64,000 nucleotides of DNA from Trichostrongylus colubriformis (lineage: Eukaryota; Nematoda; Chromadorea; Rhabditida; Trichostrongylidae), in assembly GCA_963978905.1 (NCBI GenBank), contig OZ022256.1, positions 53,430,001-53,494,000 on the forward strand, in the 5' to 3' direction. The notes below the pieces were generated by a model that worked only from the letters and a program-made list of their open reading frames with translations, ran no database searches and was not told where the DNA came from. The stretch's first letter is position 1; each line of letters starts with the position of its first letter. The position numbers and the translations under genes were made by a program. Shown here piece after piece: positions 43,347 through 54,562 of the stretch.

Positions 43347-43833
43347 CCGATTTCTCTACAAAACATGGAGACGTGACGTAATCCAAAGTCGGCTGTACAG
43401 GCATCAATGAAATTACCAAATTTTTATACAATATTGCTCAGAAAAAAACGTGGAAAACGATTTTCGCAAGGGTGATCGTCGACAGTGCTTTGGTTAGGTA
43501 AGACAGGGACGATATTCTCAGAATCGTCAATGAGAATTCATTACAACGATGTTTGTTTAGCGTTCTGATCCTACTTTTGAATTCAGCGCTCACCGCCTTC
43601 TTTCAAGGGACGTGCCCTTCGTCAATGTCAACCGGCCAGAATACACATGGACACACACATATCGTCAAGACGTCATATTGCCCTCTTTACTGGTGAAAGA
43701 AACATTTCTGCAGATGTTTGAAAAAACTTCACATAGGGTATTCCATAAAAAGCTTACCATTTCAAATATTCACTATGTCAAGGTAGATTTTTTGATAACG
43801 AACGGGTTTTGTATTACCTTTATTCGGATCTGA
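43347..43833 (+). CDS. Three-exon fragment, unrecognised
   Basis: Exon 43347-43372 follows TTTATCAACAG (DFSTKHGD) with a weak GTGACG donor. Exon 43442-43497 follows ATTGCTCAG (KKTWKTIFARVIVDSALV), ending TTAG/GTAAGA in phase 2. An 89-nt intron ends TTTGAATTCAG. Exon 43587 onward reads AHRLLSRDVPFVNVNRPEY, then WTHTYRQDVILPSLL, with a GTGAAA donor at 43693 or read-through to TGA at 43833. Phase agreement between the last two exons is the main support. Confidence 0.45.
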
Positions 43834-44272
43834 CGTGGGATATTCACCATAGAAGTCGAGAAACTGCCATACATTTTCGCCTAATTTGTCTAATATTTCT
43901 TGTCAATTATATCTACCTGCGTCAAATTTAGCCTTACAATTTTGTTTTTGATTTCAATACTTATTTATTATTACATTATTATATACATTATAACTATAAT
44001 ACATTATTTATTATTACATTGTTATATACATGAGCATACATTACTTTCCACTACTTTGGCTTAATCAGTTATTTGAACAGTGAATTACTGGTTTTGGGGG
44101 TACCGTAGTAAAGAGAAAGAGACTCTTATTTGCTGCATATTACTGTGGCATTTTTGCCAAAACATTGCCATGACACACATCAAGATATATTTACGAAAAT
44201 GCAAAATAGCAGTAGGAATAGGGTGCAATCAGTGGAAATAGATTAAACAAAAATGGTAGTGAGCATGAATAA

Positions 44273-44422
44273 AACATTTCTGGGATACCCCACCGACAAG
44301 ATTTTCATTTGGACATCGCGAGGAAGTATAAAATGAGGCCTCGGCTTCTAGAAGCCATACGTGATCTTACGGGAGCCCACTCATATGCAGCTCAATCATT
44401 AACTCTTCTCGAACAAGGATGA
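44273..44422 (+). CDS. Short frame, possible terminal exon
   Basis: 49 codons open: HRQDFHLDIARKYKMRPRLL then EAIRDLTGAHSYAAQSLTL, stop TGA. Amphipathic and protein-like; ATG at 44333. No convincing acceptor. Confidence 0.3.
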   Translation, partial: NISGIPHRQDFHLDIARKYKMRPRLLEAIRDLTGAHSYAAQSLTLLEQG

Positions 44423-44565
44423 ACCGATTAATAGGCCTAGGATAGGTGAAAGATGCGGTGAGCTTGCCCGAGCGGGCCCTGTCTTGGGTACTGATACTAG
44501 AATCGTATAAGCGCTACTTCATACAGAAACGTCAGCCTCCGAGAGTCAGTATTGGAGCCCTGTTA

Positions 44566-45073
44566 CAGTAGCGCTCAAAAGTCTTCGGCCAAAACTCTTT
44601 TGTCATAACTTTTTTTCTTCTTGACCAAATTTGACAAAATTTTAATATGTGATGCCTGAACTTATTGCCAACATTTCCTTCTACTTGAGTGCCGCTTGAC
44701 ACTTTTCATGGTTTTTTACAAAAATTTACTACAAGACCACCCAAAAAAAAGTAAAAGGCTTGGTCAAGGGGAACGGCTTCCTTTATAAAAACAAAACGAG
44801 CAAGCCTCAGAGAACATTGATATTCTGTAGAGAGACCACGACTTTTGATGACAGCGGCACAGCGGGACGCTATAGCGATGGCACTGCAAAAACAAAAAAA
44901 TTCATATAACCGCGTAACCTATACCGTTGAGCGCCAAAATAGTATATTAAGTATGCAGTGTCTCCAAGTACAACATACTAAAATTTCTCTTAAATCGGTG
45001 CAGTTGCAAAAAAGTTACAAGTGAAAAACCCCAAGTGAAAAACCATTTCGCCGAAGACTTTTGAGCGCTACTG
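44566..45073. mobile_element. Tc1-type MITE, family CAGTAGCGCTCAAAAGTC
   Basis: Both ends read CAGTAGCGCTCAAAAGTCTT in inverse orientation and are flanked by TA (44564-44565, 45074-45075). 508 bp, AT-rich, no coding frame. Confidence 0.85.
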
Positions 45074-45193
45074 TATATCCATACAAGCATTAAAAATTTT
45101 TAAAAAAATCTAGGATCTCTCCCATGTGTATGTCAACAGAAAAACAACTCTCCCTGATATTTCAGTTCCACTTTTTTGCGAAATTTTATTAAT

Positions 45194-45388
45194 TTATTGA
45201 AAAATGGAGTTCAATGCAGTCATTTCATGCTCTCCAAAAGTAAACCGATTTATGTAAATGTCGACGGGAAGTGGTGGTAGTACGGCAAATAAACAGGTGC
45301 ATCTAATTACCTCCACGTATCTGACTTTGGAAGATTGCTTTTTCCTTTGGATTTCGTAAAGGTCAAGAATGCATTTTCCATAGAACAT
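45194..45388 (-). CDS. Candidate 3' exon of an unrecognised gene
   Basis: ATG 45388 starts MFYGKCILDLYEIQRKKQSS, with a possible donor GTAATT after YVE. The frame continues through VIRCTCLFAVLPPLPVD to a TAA overlapping AATAAA. The transposon at 45429 lies 40 bp upstream. Short and unproven. Confidence 0.3.
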   Translation of the reverse strand: MFYGKCILDLYEIQRKKQSSKVRYVEVIRCTCLFAVLPPLPVDIYINRFTFGEHEMTALNSIFQ

Positions 45389-45428
45389 TACTCAAAAAAG
45401 GAGAAGGTGTTACAGTGACAACTATGTA

Positions 45429-46175
45429 CAGGGGGTGCCAAAAAAAAAAGTAATTTTGCCCACGGCTCACATCTGCCAATTTTACAAAACGGAGGGAAAC
45501 GAAAGAGATAAAGGTATTGGGGCAAAACATTCCCGAAATGTTCCTCTAAAAGCAGGAACAATCTGTGGCTCCTCACGTTCATGTTCATAAAAATATGGAG
45601 GTTTCATTCGGCGCAGTCGGGCTTCGGAGCACCTACATTTAAAAATTCGCTAAAAACAGTGGAGCCAAGCTCCGTGGTAGGTCTTTTGTGGGGAGCTTCC
45701 TGAGGGTTGGCCCTTCGGTTCTTGGAAGTCACAGAGCCCCTGCTGCTTGGACAAGGCTGCTATGATCCAAAGTATCATTTTCATGCCTCAAATCCGCCTC
45801 CGGAGGGGTTTCAGTGGTAGGGGAACGTTTTGGCTCTTGGAAACGAAGGGCGCTGGGAACCGGGGAAAAACGCAATGTTAAAGAACACCATCCGGTATGA
45901 ATCCCCTTAGGTACCCAGATTGAACGGACGTCAGCAAGGTTGTGAAAGAGGGCGAAGAAATTTCGGATTTTGCCCAGTTGAGGTGATACATCTTGTTCAG
46001 TCTTTCCTTGCTCTCGTTTTTGCTCGTGTAGGAGGCTACCACGGAGTATAGTGATAGATTTAGGTCTGCTCTTGGTTCTGGGGATGAGATTACCTCAATA
46101 GAAATTACTGTAGTTTGGCTAAATGGGGTCGAAAGTGGAGGAGACAAAATTACTTTTTTTTTTTGGCACCCCCTG
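45429..46175 (-). mobile_element. Tc1/mariner-type nonautonomous element, copy 2
   Basis: Inverted relative to copies 1, 3 and 4. Ends CAGGGGGTGCCAAAAAAAAA with TA flanks, 747 bp. Confidence 0.85.
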
Positions 46176-46350
46176 TAGTGCCGCTCCCACCAGCATGATC
46201 CGAAAATCAGATCTTGTGTCAACACCCGCTGAGCTCAACTAAGAATTTAATCTTATGGAGGTACTGAAGCTGTCGTAGATCGGTCTGGAGAAATGATTTC
46301 AACACTCAAACATCAAGTAGGTCCAGCAAGTCATGACACAGTCAGCCCAT

Positions 46351-46595
46351 AAGCCGATCACAGTCAGCATGAGCCAAATTCCGCATTAAAATACGTTAAC
46401 GGATCGACTGGAAGCAGAATGCACGGCGCAATTCAAAGGCATTTGATCAAAACCGATTGCTTTTTATACTTCATCGTTTACAGCCAACGGACGGAGGATG
46501 GACACTTTGGCACGTTTTCTGTCAGGCAACGTGACGGATCATATTTTTATATGAAATGTTTCACTTCAATCGGTGATTCCCATCGATCAGAATGA
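46351..46595 (+). CDS. Short protein-like frame
   Basis: Open from after TAA near 46350 to TGA 46593-46595, with ATG at 46419 giving 58 residues. Reads HEPNSALKYVNGSTGSR, MHGAIQRHLIKTDCFLYFIV, SQRTEDGHFGTFSVRQ and DGSYFYMKCFTSIGDSHRSE. Alternating hydrophobic/polar residues suggest beta strands. An acceptor TCATCGTTTACAG at 46483 could make the last 37 codons a terminal exon. Unrecognised. Confidence 0.38.
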
Positions 46596-46627
46596 AAGAA
46601 AAAAACCCGGAAGAAAAGATGGCGTAA

Positions 46628-46804
46628 AGACACATACACACATATTTCATTCCAACGATACAAAAAATGGACAAAAATAGAAATGACGACATATCAGCGA
46701 GTGTGAGCGAATTCCATCACGGAGCGTGTGAAACCAATTATTGTCTTCACAGCACATGGCGCCGGACTATAACGGAGGCCATTTTAGAGTATAAATGTAC
46801 CTGA
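46628..46804 (+). CDS. Short protein-like frame with four Cys
   Basis: ATG 46667 gives 45 residues: MDKNRNDDISASVSEFHHG then CETNYCLHSTWRR and ILEYKCT. It lies just downstream of the preceding frame on the same strand. Weak. Confidence 0.28.
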   Translation, partial: RHIHTYFIPTIQKMDKNRNDDISASVSEFHHGACETNYCLHSTWRRTITEAILEYKCT

Positions 46805-47059
46805 AGCCTAGCCCATTTCTTATAGGTCACCCATTATTCAGACTTATTCAGACGCTTTTAGATATGTCACATTCTTTTTCATGCTCTTGAGTAAACGTTA
46901 CATACATATCCCCATAGCAGAAGACGGCGCCATATTCTACCATTTTTTGAAAGCAATAAAAGAATAAAAGCGCATAAATAGGTTGGTCTTAGTTAACCTC
47001 TTTTTGGAACTCATTTCAGTTCTATTTAGAGTCGTGGTGGCAGGTGTATACGAACTGGT

Positions 47060-47240
47060 CTATACAGTGACTTGCGTGGGCAGCCGATGTACAAGTTAGA
47101 GTTTTTACGCTTTCAGACGATTCTGCTACCATTTCACCGACCCCGAAGAAATGGAGGGGTTGGTTGGTCTGGGTGGGCATTAATGAGGGATTGATCCCTG
47201 CACCATAACATTTGGTGTGCACGCCACCTGCCACTGCATC
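47060..47240 (-). repeat. tRNA-derived SINE-like repeat, inverted copy
   Basis: The minus strand reads GGTGATGCAGTGGCAGGTGG, then GTGCAGGGATCAATCCC (B-box-like) and CACCCAGACCAACC. A third partial copy at 47285-47360 (plus) has GGTGGTGGAGTGACAGG and ATCAAATC. Confidence 0.45.
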
Positions 47241-47356
47241 ACCTTCACCGATTTATTATATAATAATATATAGGGTAATGATAATGCTTAACATGGGCGG
47301 AGGTGGTGGAGTGACAGGTATCAAATCTTGCATCAATACCTGCCGGCTGATCTAAT

Positions 47357-47508
47357 ACCCCTGATCACCTATGGAATATCAGGAAATTCCGAGCTCTTGT
47401 TCGCTATTATTGTTACTCGAGCCATTTACTTCACCCCTGATCACTTATGGAATACCAGCAAATTCCGAGCTTTGTTGGCTACTATTGCTACTCGAGCCAT
47501 TTACTTCG
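47357..47508. repeat. Tandem duplication, 76 bp x 2
   Basis: Units start ACCCCTGATCAC(C/T)TATGG at 47357 and 47433 and end CTCGAGCCATTTACTTC. Confidence 0.9.
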
Positions 47509-47881
47509 TCTGTGGGCGTTGTTGTGAGCAATTGTTTGCTAACCTCTTTTGATTTTCGAGCTTTACATGTTTCCAGTATCCATGAGTATCCCGTGAAACT
47601 ACACATTCATCACTCACAACAGAATAACTTCATTGATATGCACTTCGCAAAGTGGTCAACGATGTTCACACTTGTGTGCAACCAACATCACCTTATGTCA
47701 CGTCATCATGATCTGTTGTAGAAAGAAAATAAGCACCTCAATTCGATCGCCAGAAAGAAATAAACGAAGGAGGATCTGATGGAGTGCATCAGAAATGAAA
47801 AAAAGATGTGTTAAATGGGACGCACAAAAAAAACTAAATGACTGAAAACTCGAAGATCAAGTCTTATTTCCATTGGTTTTA

Positions 47882-49163
47882 TTAGGTTGTAAGGAAAGTT
47901 CTGGCCGCTTTCGCAGCAAAAATTTAAAAGATTATAACTGAGCTCAGAATGCATCGTTTTAGTCAATATAAGTCCCATTCGACTCAACACATTTCTGCCA
48001 ACGTGTAATGAGTTTACTTATTCCATTTTCATAGAAGTCTGGTGATCTAGATTGCAAGAATTCATGGAAAGCGGATTCCACATCGTCTTGATTGGTGAAC
48101 AACCTTTCCCTTAAGAAACTCTCCAGATGTTTGAAAAAGTGATAATCAGTTGGCACAAGGACTGGTGAATATGGTGAATGGGGGAGAGGTTCAATCTGCA
48201 ATTCGTTCAATTTTTGGAATACGGTTCTTGAAATGTGCGGTCGCGCATTGTCGTGCAAAAGCAAGGGACCATGACGATTCACCAGTACTGGCTGCATTTC
48301 CTTCAGTTTCATGTGCATGTCGTTAAGCTGCTCACAATAGTACTGGGCAGTAATGCTTTGACCTGGCGGAAGGAGAGAATAATGAATTAAGCCCTTGAAA
48401 GACCACCATACTGAGATCATCACCTTCTTGGCGTGGAAATTAGCTTTGGGAAAGGTTTTTGGAGGCTCCTCCACTGACACCCACTGAGCAGAACGTTTCC
48501 TGTTATCATAGAGAATCCATTTCTCATCGCACATAACAATCCGATGAAGAAACGATTCCCTAACATGCCTTCTAATAAGCGAACTTGCAACCTCCAGGCG
48601 CCTGAGCTGCTGCTGTTCCGACAGATCGTGCGGCACCCATTTGTCAGGTTTTTTACCTTCCCAAGCTGCTTGAGGTGGTCCGTAACAACTGTATGGGAAA
48701 CGCCGATATTCTTGGCAATCTCCCTCAAGGACTTACGGGGGTCGCTTTCAATCTCTCTCATTAAAACATCCTCATCAACGATTGATGGTCGATCTGCTCT
48801 TTTCCCGTCTTCTAGCGAGTTCTCTCCGTTTCTGAACCTATAGAACCAGCGACGAACCGTTCTCTCCGATGCCGTTCCCTTTCCCCATGCTGTGTTCAAG
48901 TTTGTAGCTGCTTCCGCTATCGTTCGGCCTAACTTGAATTCATGAAGCAAAATCGTGCGAAAAGCAGTTTTATCCATGCTGGAAAAAAATTCTCTGAAAA
49001 TTCGGAAACCTTATCGGATTTAGGGAGGGTTATCTCTATAGAAAGAGTAACTTTCTACTCACCTAATCAGCACAACCAATAAATGATCTAATTCAACGCG
49101 TGCCAAAATTTTGAATCCTTTCGGGAAGGCGCGAAAGCGGCCAGAACTTTCCTTACAACCTAA
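47882..49163 (-). mobile_element. Full-length mariner element (1282 bp)
   Basis: Ends TTAGGTTGTAAGGAAAGTTC with perfect or near-perfect inversion, TA at 47880-47881 and 49164-49165. The length is standard for mariner. It is the only copy here without the internal deletion. Confidence 0.95.
47959..48977 (-). pseudogene. Mariner transposase with a one-base frameshift
   Basis: Start ATG 48977, stop just below 47959. The N-terminal half has the two helix-turn-helix parts (FKLGRTIAEAATNLN; SERTVRRWFYRFRNGENSLE). The catalytic part has CDEKWILYDN, LLLHDNARPHIS and PTDYHFF; the last two Asp are separated by 34 residues (DD34D). Around 48640, in the run before the WVPHDL motif (here read as VPHDL), one base is missing relative to a continuous frame, so the two halves lie in different frames. 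The usual SPDL block reads SPVL. Otherwise no stop interrupts either half, so inactivation looks recent. Confidence 0.9.
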
Positions 49164-49378
49164 TAGTTATGAGCAACTTTACCACTATGCCTTATCACTG
49201 TTATATTGATCGGAACCATGTAGATCTGTGCTGTGTGGCAGTGAAGGCCGTATATGGCGTATTCATTTGAAGGCTGAGAAGAAAAAAAAACAGGTAAACA
49301 GCCGTTCGCATATAGCCTGCTCATGTCACTTCAAGCGTCTTACATCGTACGAGCCTGCTTGAGTATTCAGGTTTTCTA

Positions 49379-50106
49379 CAGGGGGTGCCAAAAAAAGTAA
49401 TTTTGTCTCGTCCACTTTCACCCCACTTTAGTCAAACTACAGCAAATTCTATTGAGGTATTCACATCCCCAGATTCAAGAGCAGACCTCACTCTATCACT
49501 ATACTCCGTGGCAGCCTTCTGCACGAGCATGAACGGGAGCGAGGAAAGAGTGAACAAGATGTGTCACCTCAACTGGGCAAAATCCCAAATTTCGTCGCCC
49601 TCGTTCACAACCTTGCTAAGATCGGTTGACTCTGGGTACATCAGATATCATATTGGGTGATGTTTTTGAACATTCCGTTTTTTTCGGGTCCCTAGCACCC
49701 TTCGTTTCCAAGAGCCAAAACGTGCCCTTACCACTGAAACCCCTCCGAAGGCGGATTTGGGCATGAAAATGATACTTCGGATCATAGCAGCCTTGACCAA
49801 GCAGCAGGGGCCCTGTGACTTCCATGAACCGAAGGGCCAAACCTTAGGAAGCTTTTCACAAAAGACCTACCATGGAACACGGCTCCACTGTTTTAGGAGG
49901 ACCTTGATATCGTGGGTGCTCTGAAGCCGGACTGCGCCGCTTGAAGGTTCCATATTTTTATGAAAATGAAACTAGTGAGTCTCAGCTTGTTCCTGCTTTT
50001 AGAGAAATTTCGGGAATATTTTGCCCCAATATGTCCGTTTCCCTATGTTTTGTATAATTGGGAGATGTGAGCTGTGGACAAAATTACTTTTTTTTGGCAC
50101 CCCCTG
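49379..50106 (+). mobile_element. Tc1/mariner-type nonautonomous element, copy 3
   Basis: Ends CAGGGGGTGCCAAAAAAAGT, TA flanks, 728 bp. It is closest to copy 1 at 28049. Confidence 0.85.
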
Positions 50107-50440
50107 TAGATTAGGCTTTTTCCGAAAATTCAGGATCATGGCCATATCATCATACCCACGGCCTTCAGCAGTTTTGGGACAAGCATATCCTGGGCTTTTT
50201 TTATTCCTTGATGCCTTTTACACTTTTGGGAACGGTCCCCTTATTTATTTCCGCTTGCCTTCCTTCGCTACTGTAGGTTGCCTTCTGAGTCTCCCTTTTT
50301 GTAAAGAAAAGATAAAGATAAAGAAAAGTAAAGAAAAGTTTTGTAAAGATAAAGAAAAGTAAAGAAAAGTTTTGTAAAGAAAAGATAATGATAAAGATAG
50401 CCAGCTCGTGGGCTGTGAAGAAGTCAAGACCCTCTCCCGC

Positions 50441-51060
50441 TCAGCATCCCCTGTCCGACGTGTCCTTGTGTGAGGTGCGTAGACGGTCATTGTAGTCCAA
50501 TTCCCCTCCGTGTATATACTTACAGCCAAGATTAAGTCGTTGATCCTGTCCACTGTAGACACAGTTCTTGAGAGACTCTACTACGGCTATGGCTACGCCG
50601 TTCCGTTTGGCGCCCCTTCCATTGTAGAACAGTTGGACACCGTCACCGATCTCCCTTGTCTTAGCCCCTTTCCAGCGAGTTTCCGGGGCATAGGACTTGG
50701 ATATTATTCGTTTCATCATGCCAGCCACTTTCCAGGATCCCACATTAAGATCTCGATCCAAACTAACTTTTTTGGCCGAGGTCGTTCACCTCTCGGTGGC
50801 CCTCGCATATTGACCACCGAAATCGGGCGAAGGTTTTGCGCGCCACTTCCGGGTGACGTCCTAGCTTTATAACCAATTCTTTAAGCGACTTTTGGTTTTT
50901 TTGTTGTCTAGAATCCTTCACCAGCCGGCCCGAGAACTTGGGCCGAACGCCGGTAACGTCACCATTTCTGCAATTTCTTGCAAAGCATGGTTTTGTGCCT
51001 CGGCGGGGATCGAACCAGTGGACTTGAATGTGCAGACGTGAGTCGGCACTCTTCAGCACT
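50441..51060 (-). mobile_element. RTE-type retrotransposon fragment (endonuclease)
   Basis: Minus-strand frame 50761-50441 contains APETRWKGAKTREIGDG, then FYNGRGAKRNGVAIAVVE, the conserved ETRW block and following strand region of apurinic-type endonucleases in RTE elements. It starts near the domain N-terminus and is broken before the reverse transcriptase. Further up, on the minus strand, a tRNA-like stretch (about 51060-50985) has a B-box GGTTCGATCCCCGCCG. A simple AAAGAAAAGT repeat lies at 50299-50395. Confidence 0.75.
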
Positions 51061-51353
51061 CGACTATCCCTTCCTTGAGCTTTTCCTAGGCTCTGCTTGT
51101 GAAATATGTAAGGTGCAACTGTTCTGGAATACTCAACATATGACTCTGACTTCCGTTCGGGATCGTATTAACGTTTGAACGCGCATCTGGCCAACACTCT
51201 GATGTGTACTTAACAAGTGATAATTTTCACTATTCTAGATAACTGTGATTCGAATCCTCAATTTTGGAGAAAATTGAAAGCCCAGCTGGAATGAAGAGCA
51301 ATTCAGTCCCACATTACTATGCTTGTATAACCATTTAATATGCATGTTATGCC

Positions 51354-51723
51354 TTAAAAGCGGGTTATTTCTGGTTTATATCCACGCCCACCCATAGTTG
51401 TCAATGGAACAACACCTCTAATGTGTTCGGATATGGCTGTACTCTCATGGGTCAACATACTCTGCAAAATTAGCTCATTTTTTGATGCTTTCACATGCTG
51501 CACCGTAGTATCTTGAACAGAGCTCTCCATTTTCCAGTTATTTCTGGATAATTCTGCTTTTTCATCAACAACTAGTGCTTTTTTTATTGAGGCTACATCA
51601 ACTAGTGCTTTTTTATTGAGGCTACATCCCAGTAGTGAAAATCAAGTTCACCCACCTCTGTTCTGATGCATAGTGAGTATAATAGTTCAGTGGCTGCACA
51701 TCGGTATCTTTCGCACATAGCAT
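51354..51723 (-). CDS. Two-exon gene, unrecognised 111-residue protein
   Basis: ATG 51723 opens exon 51723-51656 (MLCAKDTDVQPLNYYTHYAS), ending GAACAGAG/GTGGGT in phase 2. A 34-nt intron ends GGATGTAG. Exon 51621-51354 stays open for 88 codons to TAA: LNKKALVDVASIKKALVVDE, AELSRNNWKM, QHVKASKNELILQSML, ISEHIRGVVPLTTMGGRG. Two near-identical 28-bp blocks (51571-51622) encode the KKALV repeat in frame, although their A-runs differ (A6 and A7). Soluble, charged, probably partly helical. A shorter initiator is possible at ATG 51532. Confidence 0.5.
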
Positions 51724-52529
51724 AGATCAGTCCCCATCGAAGAATAACATACAATATCACTGTAACGAATAGAAATCACATATTGACATTGTATGACGTT
51801 ATAGTTAGGTTATTTAATTGTTTTGAAGGCTTTTATAGTAGAAATGATAATCATGATGAGGCTGAGTCGCCTTGGAATGAGCCACACATTCGACTTACAT
51901 TCAGAATCGGCCTGTATTGCTTGTAATTGTACAGCTTACTCGTGTTTTATACTTGAGAATGGAAATTTCCTGATATGGTGCGAGTGGTACAGATGAGGCG
52001 TCGCGAATTCAAAACGGAGCTTTGCACCTAAACTAACCTATCACAGTGTGCAAAGGTGAAGTATGAAAAACTTCAAAAAAATTGTCAAAAACCGCGTTAG
52101 AAGTTAAGGTGAAATGCAGCTGGAGACCTTCCAGTTGTAATCACCAACGTGTTAAATCTTGCCCTGCGTGACGCCGCCTCGGTTCCACCACTCACAAAAT
52201 GTCGCGCCGAGTTTGTATGAAAGTGAAGTGCATGGTAGATTATAGAGATTTATACCGGCCCCGTTCGTTGATCTTTTTATAAGCTGTTCCAAGTTAAGCT
52301 GTGCATCTCACTACCATACAAATACCAAAAGGATAACAATGAACACGATTATTGGCTTCTGCCGCTCCATTAAATCGCTTTGATACATTTGCGGTTCCAA
52401 AGATCGCCGAAATTTATAGAAAAAGTTTGTGGAACAGCAGCCATTCCTTAGCATAATTCATATACGTAATCATGCTACGCACCGAAATATTGCAAAAGAT
52501 GTCAAAAGTTCTAGACCCCGTGATGCTCC

Positions 52530-52791
52530 TTAAGTTTTTTTTTCAGCAAATATTCGAAGACTTGGGCCGATCTTGAACAATAATGAAGCACCAAAGGGTA
52601 CTCTGCTTGATATTGAGGTGATATAAGGGTAGCAACGTTGACGGATCATATACGAGGGAGTGTAGAAGAGTTCCGGGGTAGCTACAGCATTCTTCACACA
52701 GAAACTTTTCCACAAGAAAATTATTTCGTCCACTTTGGAGCTCTTTCGCCTCACTGGGCTGTGCTACAGGGCGCTCTGTTATCTTTTTCAC
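52530..52791 (-). CDS. Candidate exon with two open frames
   Basis: After CACAGCCCAG, one frame reads RRKSSKVDEIIFLWKSFCVK, ELFYTPSYMIRQRCYPY and ends AEKKT at TAA. The overlapping frame reads KKITERPVAQPSEAKELQS and FLCEECCSYPGTLLHSLVYD to TGA. Both are protein-like, so I cannot choose. 51724-52529 shows nothing else. Confidence 0.32.
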
Positions 52792-52860
52792 ATTAGCCCT
52801 TTCCCAATAAATTTCATGAAATAGCTAAGCAATTTCTAAAGAGGGAAGGGTTCCAACTTC

Positions 52861-53573
52861 TGGTAGATTTTCAAATTGAGACCCAGATAAATCGATAGGA
52901 GCCCGAATACTGATTGTGAGTTGAAATTCAAAGTTGCAAAATGCCATTTTGAAGAAGGCTATGTGGGATCAAAGTTGCTTGTTATGTCCCACTGGCAAGG
53001 CACTTTGTCATCAACGCAGCCGTTGCTGAGCTGCCAACGGCCATCGTGGCTGAATGGTAATGAACCGGAACCGTAAGCGGGTGGTCGTGGGTTTCCTACC
53101 TACCGATGGTTTTTTTGTATTTTTATTTTGTCTTGGGTAAGTGCTTCTCTTTCACTTCTGGACGTTTCCCTGTATTGCCACCTAATCGCACCCATCAAAC
53201 GTGAGTAATGTTAGTAGTTGTAAATGAAGTAGCAGGGTAAATGATCGGTGCGAATAGGCGCCAGTTCGAGGAAACGTTCAGAAGTGAAAAGGAGCACTCA
53301 CCTATGACGAAATACAAAATGCAAATACCTCCACCCGGGGAAGCAAACCTACAAAAACCCACCTACGGTTCCGGTTCACTACCGCTAGGCCGTTGACGAC
53401 TCAGCAACGGCTGCGTTGATGACAAAATACCTTGTCAATAGGGCATCACAAATGAACTTTGACCGAACATAACCCTCTCCAGAATGGCATTTTGCAATTT
53501 GGATTCTCATAGTTATAATCAGAATGCGGATCTCTATCAATCCATCTAGGTCTCAATTCAAAATTCCATAGGA
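52861..53573. mobile_element. Foldback element with tRNA-like arms
   Basis: Two imperfect inverted arms of about 310 bp (52861-53172 and 53262-53573) surround a loop of about 90 bp. Matching blocks include TCATCAACGCAGCCGTTGCT, GAACCGGAACCGTA and TGCAAAATGCCATT. In the left arm GTGGCTGAATGGTAATG resembles a tRNA D-arm and GTCGTGGGTTTCC a decayed T-arm. No clear target duplication. Confidence 0.7.
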
Positions 53574-53618
53574 ATTCAGAACCCTTTATCGGTAAGAACT
53601 GGTGAAAACTGTGATCAG

Positions 53619-53671
53619 ATTATCTTCCTCGCCGGGAAGATAATTCGAGAAGTTTTAGATTCTCTAAAACT
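53619..53671. repeat. Two adjacent small hairpins
   Basis: ATTATCTTCC/GGAAGATAAT (53619-53644) is followed by AGTTTTAG/CTAAAACT (53651-53671). From 53725 to 53880 a block with CTCTTGGGCACAAA(A)GAGTGT-like sequence is repeated twice. I see no gene in 53680-54560. Confidence 0.7.
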
Positions 53672-54149
53672 AGATGACGTGACGCCAGTCTTTGTCAGTG
53701 GTCACTAGCAATGCAAAATTCCACCATAATAAACTCTTGGGCACAAAAGAGTGTCTCGCAAGAAAAAATTGATTTAATTCTGTAATAATTCAATTCTGTG
53801 AAAGTTCCCACAATGAGCTCTTGGGCACAAAGAGAGTATCTCGAAAAAATCGATTTATTTTTGCAAGTATAGGAATTGGATGTGAAAAAGGAATTTAGGT
53901 TCTGAATCTAAATTTCATATCGACGTACCCCATCGCAATACCTATGATATACAGCTTTCAAATTTTATTGAAACCCAAAATCTTTTAAATTTTCACCTTC
54001 TTGAAGAAAGCCACAATGTATGTAACTGAAGTGCAAGATATCGCTTACGCAAGGGGATCTCCACTAGCGAAGCAATGACTTGAATCTGGGAAAACGTGAA
54101 AATATAAGCTTTCGGAGAAACACAGCCGGTAAATAATATGTCATATGTA

Positions 54150-54360
54150 GCAGGATGCTATCGAAATTAGGGGGAGGGCGAAAGGTTGCACATCTGAGCA
54201 TTCTGGAAAGATCTTTGACTCAGGCGTATATTTTTGCCCAAGTGGAGAAAAACCCTTAGTGGAGAAAAACAAGGGTCTTTTTCTCTTTTAGATTTGAGCA
54301 AAAATTATGCTCAAAGTGGGATGCCCCTCCCCACCTCCCTCACTGCGATAGCACCGTTTT
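54150..54360. repeat. Dispersed repeat, paired with 59880-60090
   Basis: Both have ATATTTTTGCC, GTGCAAC or its inverse GTTGCACATCT, and end near ATTGCGATAGCACC or CTGCGATAGCACC. Confidence 0.5.
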
Positions 54361-54562
54361 TAACTTCGAATGGCGATCTACTTCCCCAATGAATCCCGTC
54401 CGCTGTGAACCTTTTATCCCATTAATTCCGCTGGATAATCTATATGACTCTTCTCAAATTTATGGGCTTGAATAGTATTTCCCCGTGAGCTCTCGATTCA
54501 TCATCGCTTCTATAGAAGGGACCAACGTCGCGTATCGTTGCTTTCATCACATTCTATTTCGA

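Noticed and set aside
50245..50440. Extension of the RTE endonuclease frame into the AAAGAAAAGT repeat
   Set aside because: The repeat is simple sequence and the alternative frame there is low-complexity Ser/Leu/Phe; the retrotransposon match stops near 50440.
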